DNA from: Citricoccus sp. WCRC_4
Lineage (GTDB): Bacteria; Actinomycetota; Actinomycetes; Actinomycetales; Micrococcaceae
Assembly: GCA_026645375.1 (NCBI GenBank)
Contig: JAPFFX010000381.1
Coordinates: forward strand, 1 to 6,604
Direction: 5' to 3'
DNA length: 6,604 nt
The notes under the pieces are model-generated. The model made no database searches. It was given only the letters and a program-made list of their open reading frames with translations, and was not told the DNA's origin. Of this stretch, positions 5,751 through 6,604 are shown piece by piece. Every line of letters begins with the position of its first letter. Position 1 is the stretch's first letter. Made by a program: the position numbers and the translations under genes.

Positions 5751-6604
5751 GTGGACGGCCCGAAGAATTCCCTGGGCCCCGGGGTAGAGATCGCGGGTTA
5801 CCGGGTCCGGTCACTGATCGCCCGGGGCGGCATGGGCGTGGTCTACCGGGCGATCGACATCCAGCGCGACCGCCCGGTGGCTCTCAAGCTCCTCGCCCCG
5901 GAGTTCTCGGCCCATGAGGAGTTCAGCCGACGGTTCGTGCGCGAGTCCCGGCTCGCGGCCTCCGTGGACCATCCGAACATCCTGCCCGTCTACGGGACCG
6001 GGGAATGGTCGGGGCTGCTCTATGTCGCCATGCAGTACGTCCGCGGGACGGACCTCCAGTCCGAGCTCGACCGGCGCGGCCCCCTTCCGCTGCCCGAGGC
6101 ACTGCGCATCCTGTTCGACACGGCCGCTGCCCTGGACGCGGCCCATGCGGCCGGGGTGGTCCACCGCGACGTCCGGCCCGGCAACATCCTGCTGTCCGAT
6201 GACCCCCTCCCTGCTGACGGCGCGGACGGCCACCGTCACGTCTACCTCGCCGACTTCGGCCTGGGCAGGACGACGACGTCCGCCACCGGGGCCACGACCC
6301 CGGCCCAGGTCCCCAGCACGGTGGACTACCTCGCGCCCGAGCAGATCCGCGGCGAGGACGTCGACGCCCTGGCGGACGTGTACGCGCTGGCGTGTGTGGC
6401 GTTCGCGCTGCTCGCCGGTCATCCGCCGTTCGACGACGCGGACGAGGACGCACGGCTCCGGGCACACCTGGACGATGAGCCGCCGCCGCTCGCCGGGGAG
6501 CGCCCGGACGTCCCGGCCGTCGTCGACGCCGCGATCCTCCGGGGCATGTCGAGGAACCGGGCGGACCGGCCCCCCTCGTGCGGTGCGCTGGTCAGCATGA
6601 TGTC
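5751..6604 (+). CDS. Ser/Thr protein kinase, PknB-like (C-terminus beyond window)
   Basis: A GTG three bases after the preceding stop opens 284 codons that run off the window. No strong ribosome binding site is visible, so translation is probably coupled to the pseudo-protease gene. The kinase domain begins near Tyr17: Gly loop ARGGMGVVY (24-32), ATP-binding Lys46 in VALKLL, its partner Glu65, catalytic loop HRDVRPGNIL (138-147; Asp140, Asn145), Mg-binding DFG (168-170), the P+1 stretch STVDYLAPEQ and the DVYALACVAFALLAGHPPF helix. It is a cytoplasmic Hanks-type kinase. One departure stands out: the Lys that normally follows the catalytic Asp by two residues is Arg142. Some actinobacterial kinases carry Arg there, so activity may be altered rather than lost. 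Any transmembrane helix or extracellular sensor domain would lie past the edge. The paired secreted zinc-ribbon protein is the obvious candidate for an upstream sensor or a substrate. Confidence 0.93.
   Translation, partial: MDGPKNSLGPGVEIAGYRVRSLIARGGMGVVYRAIDIQRDRPVALKLLAPEFSAHEEFSRRFVRESRLAASVDHPNILPVYGTGEWSGLLYVAMQYVRGTDLQSELDRRGPLPLPEALRILFDTAAALDAAHAAGVVHRDVRPGNILLSDDPLPADGADGHRHVYLADFGLGRTTTSATGATTPAQVPSTVDYLAPEQIRGEDVDALADVYALACVAFALLAGHPPFDDADEDARLRAHLDDEPPPLAGERPDVPAVVDAAILRGMSRNRADRPPSCGALVSMM

Overview
The window comes from a high-GC actinomycete, most likely Streptomyces or a close relative. The evidence is the strong G/C bias at third codon positions, GTG as well as ATG starts, tight start/stop overlaps (ATGA), a NarL-type two-component pair of actinobacterial style, and a PknB-like Ser/Thr kinase. 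All assignments come from reading motifs; no database search was possible.

Layout. (1) Positions 1-220, minus strand: the first 73 codons of a polytopic membrane protein resembling the HGSNAT-catalytic/DUF418 acyltransferase group. (2) Positions 221-791: a 571-bp divergent intergenic region, visibly more AT-rich in patches. I find no convincing gene in it, but it holds a perfect spaced palindrome (GGTATT-N5-AATACC), a direct repeat, a GC hairpin and perhaps a decayed coding scrap. (3) Positions 792-905: a 37-codon ORF with a strong ribosome binding site and no family I recognise. It ends four bases before (4) positions 910-2037, a LuxE/acyl-protein-synthetase-like adenylate-forming enzyme. 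(5) Positions 2195-3367 and 3364-4050: an ATGA-overlapping sensor histidine kinase and LuxR/NarL-type response regulator. (6) Positions 4188-5747: a secreted, membrane-anchored trypsin-fold protein with a cytoplasmic zinc ribbon, in which the position expected to hold the catalytic His appears to be Glu. (7) From 5751 to the window edge: a Ser/Thr protein kinase, cut off by the end of the window.

How they may work together. The small ORF and luxE-like gene form a tight, translationally coupled unit: the Shine-Dalgarno of the enzyme gene is the last two codons of the small ORF. This is the best candidate for an undescribed system here. A ribosomal peptide would be the substrate or carrier partner of a carboxylate-adenylating enzyme, possibly under the downstream two-component system. 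The pseudo-protease and kinase form a second couplet (3-bp gap). It looks like an envelope-sensing module with an extracytoplasmic ligand or peptide-binding domain, a transmembrane helix, a zinc ribbon and a kinase. A promoter-like sequence and a palindrome between the response regulator and the pseudo-protease suggest that this couplet can be transcribed separately. The link between the two modules is inferred only from shared orientation and proximity.
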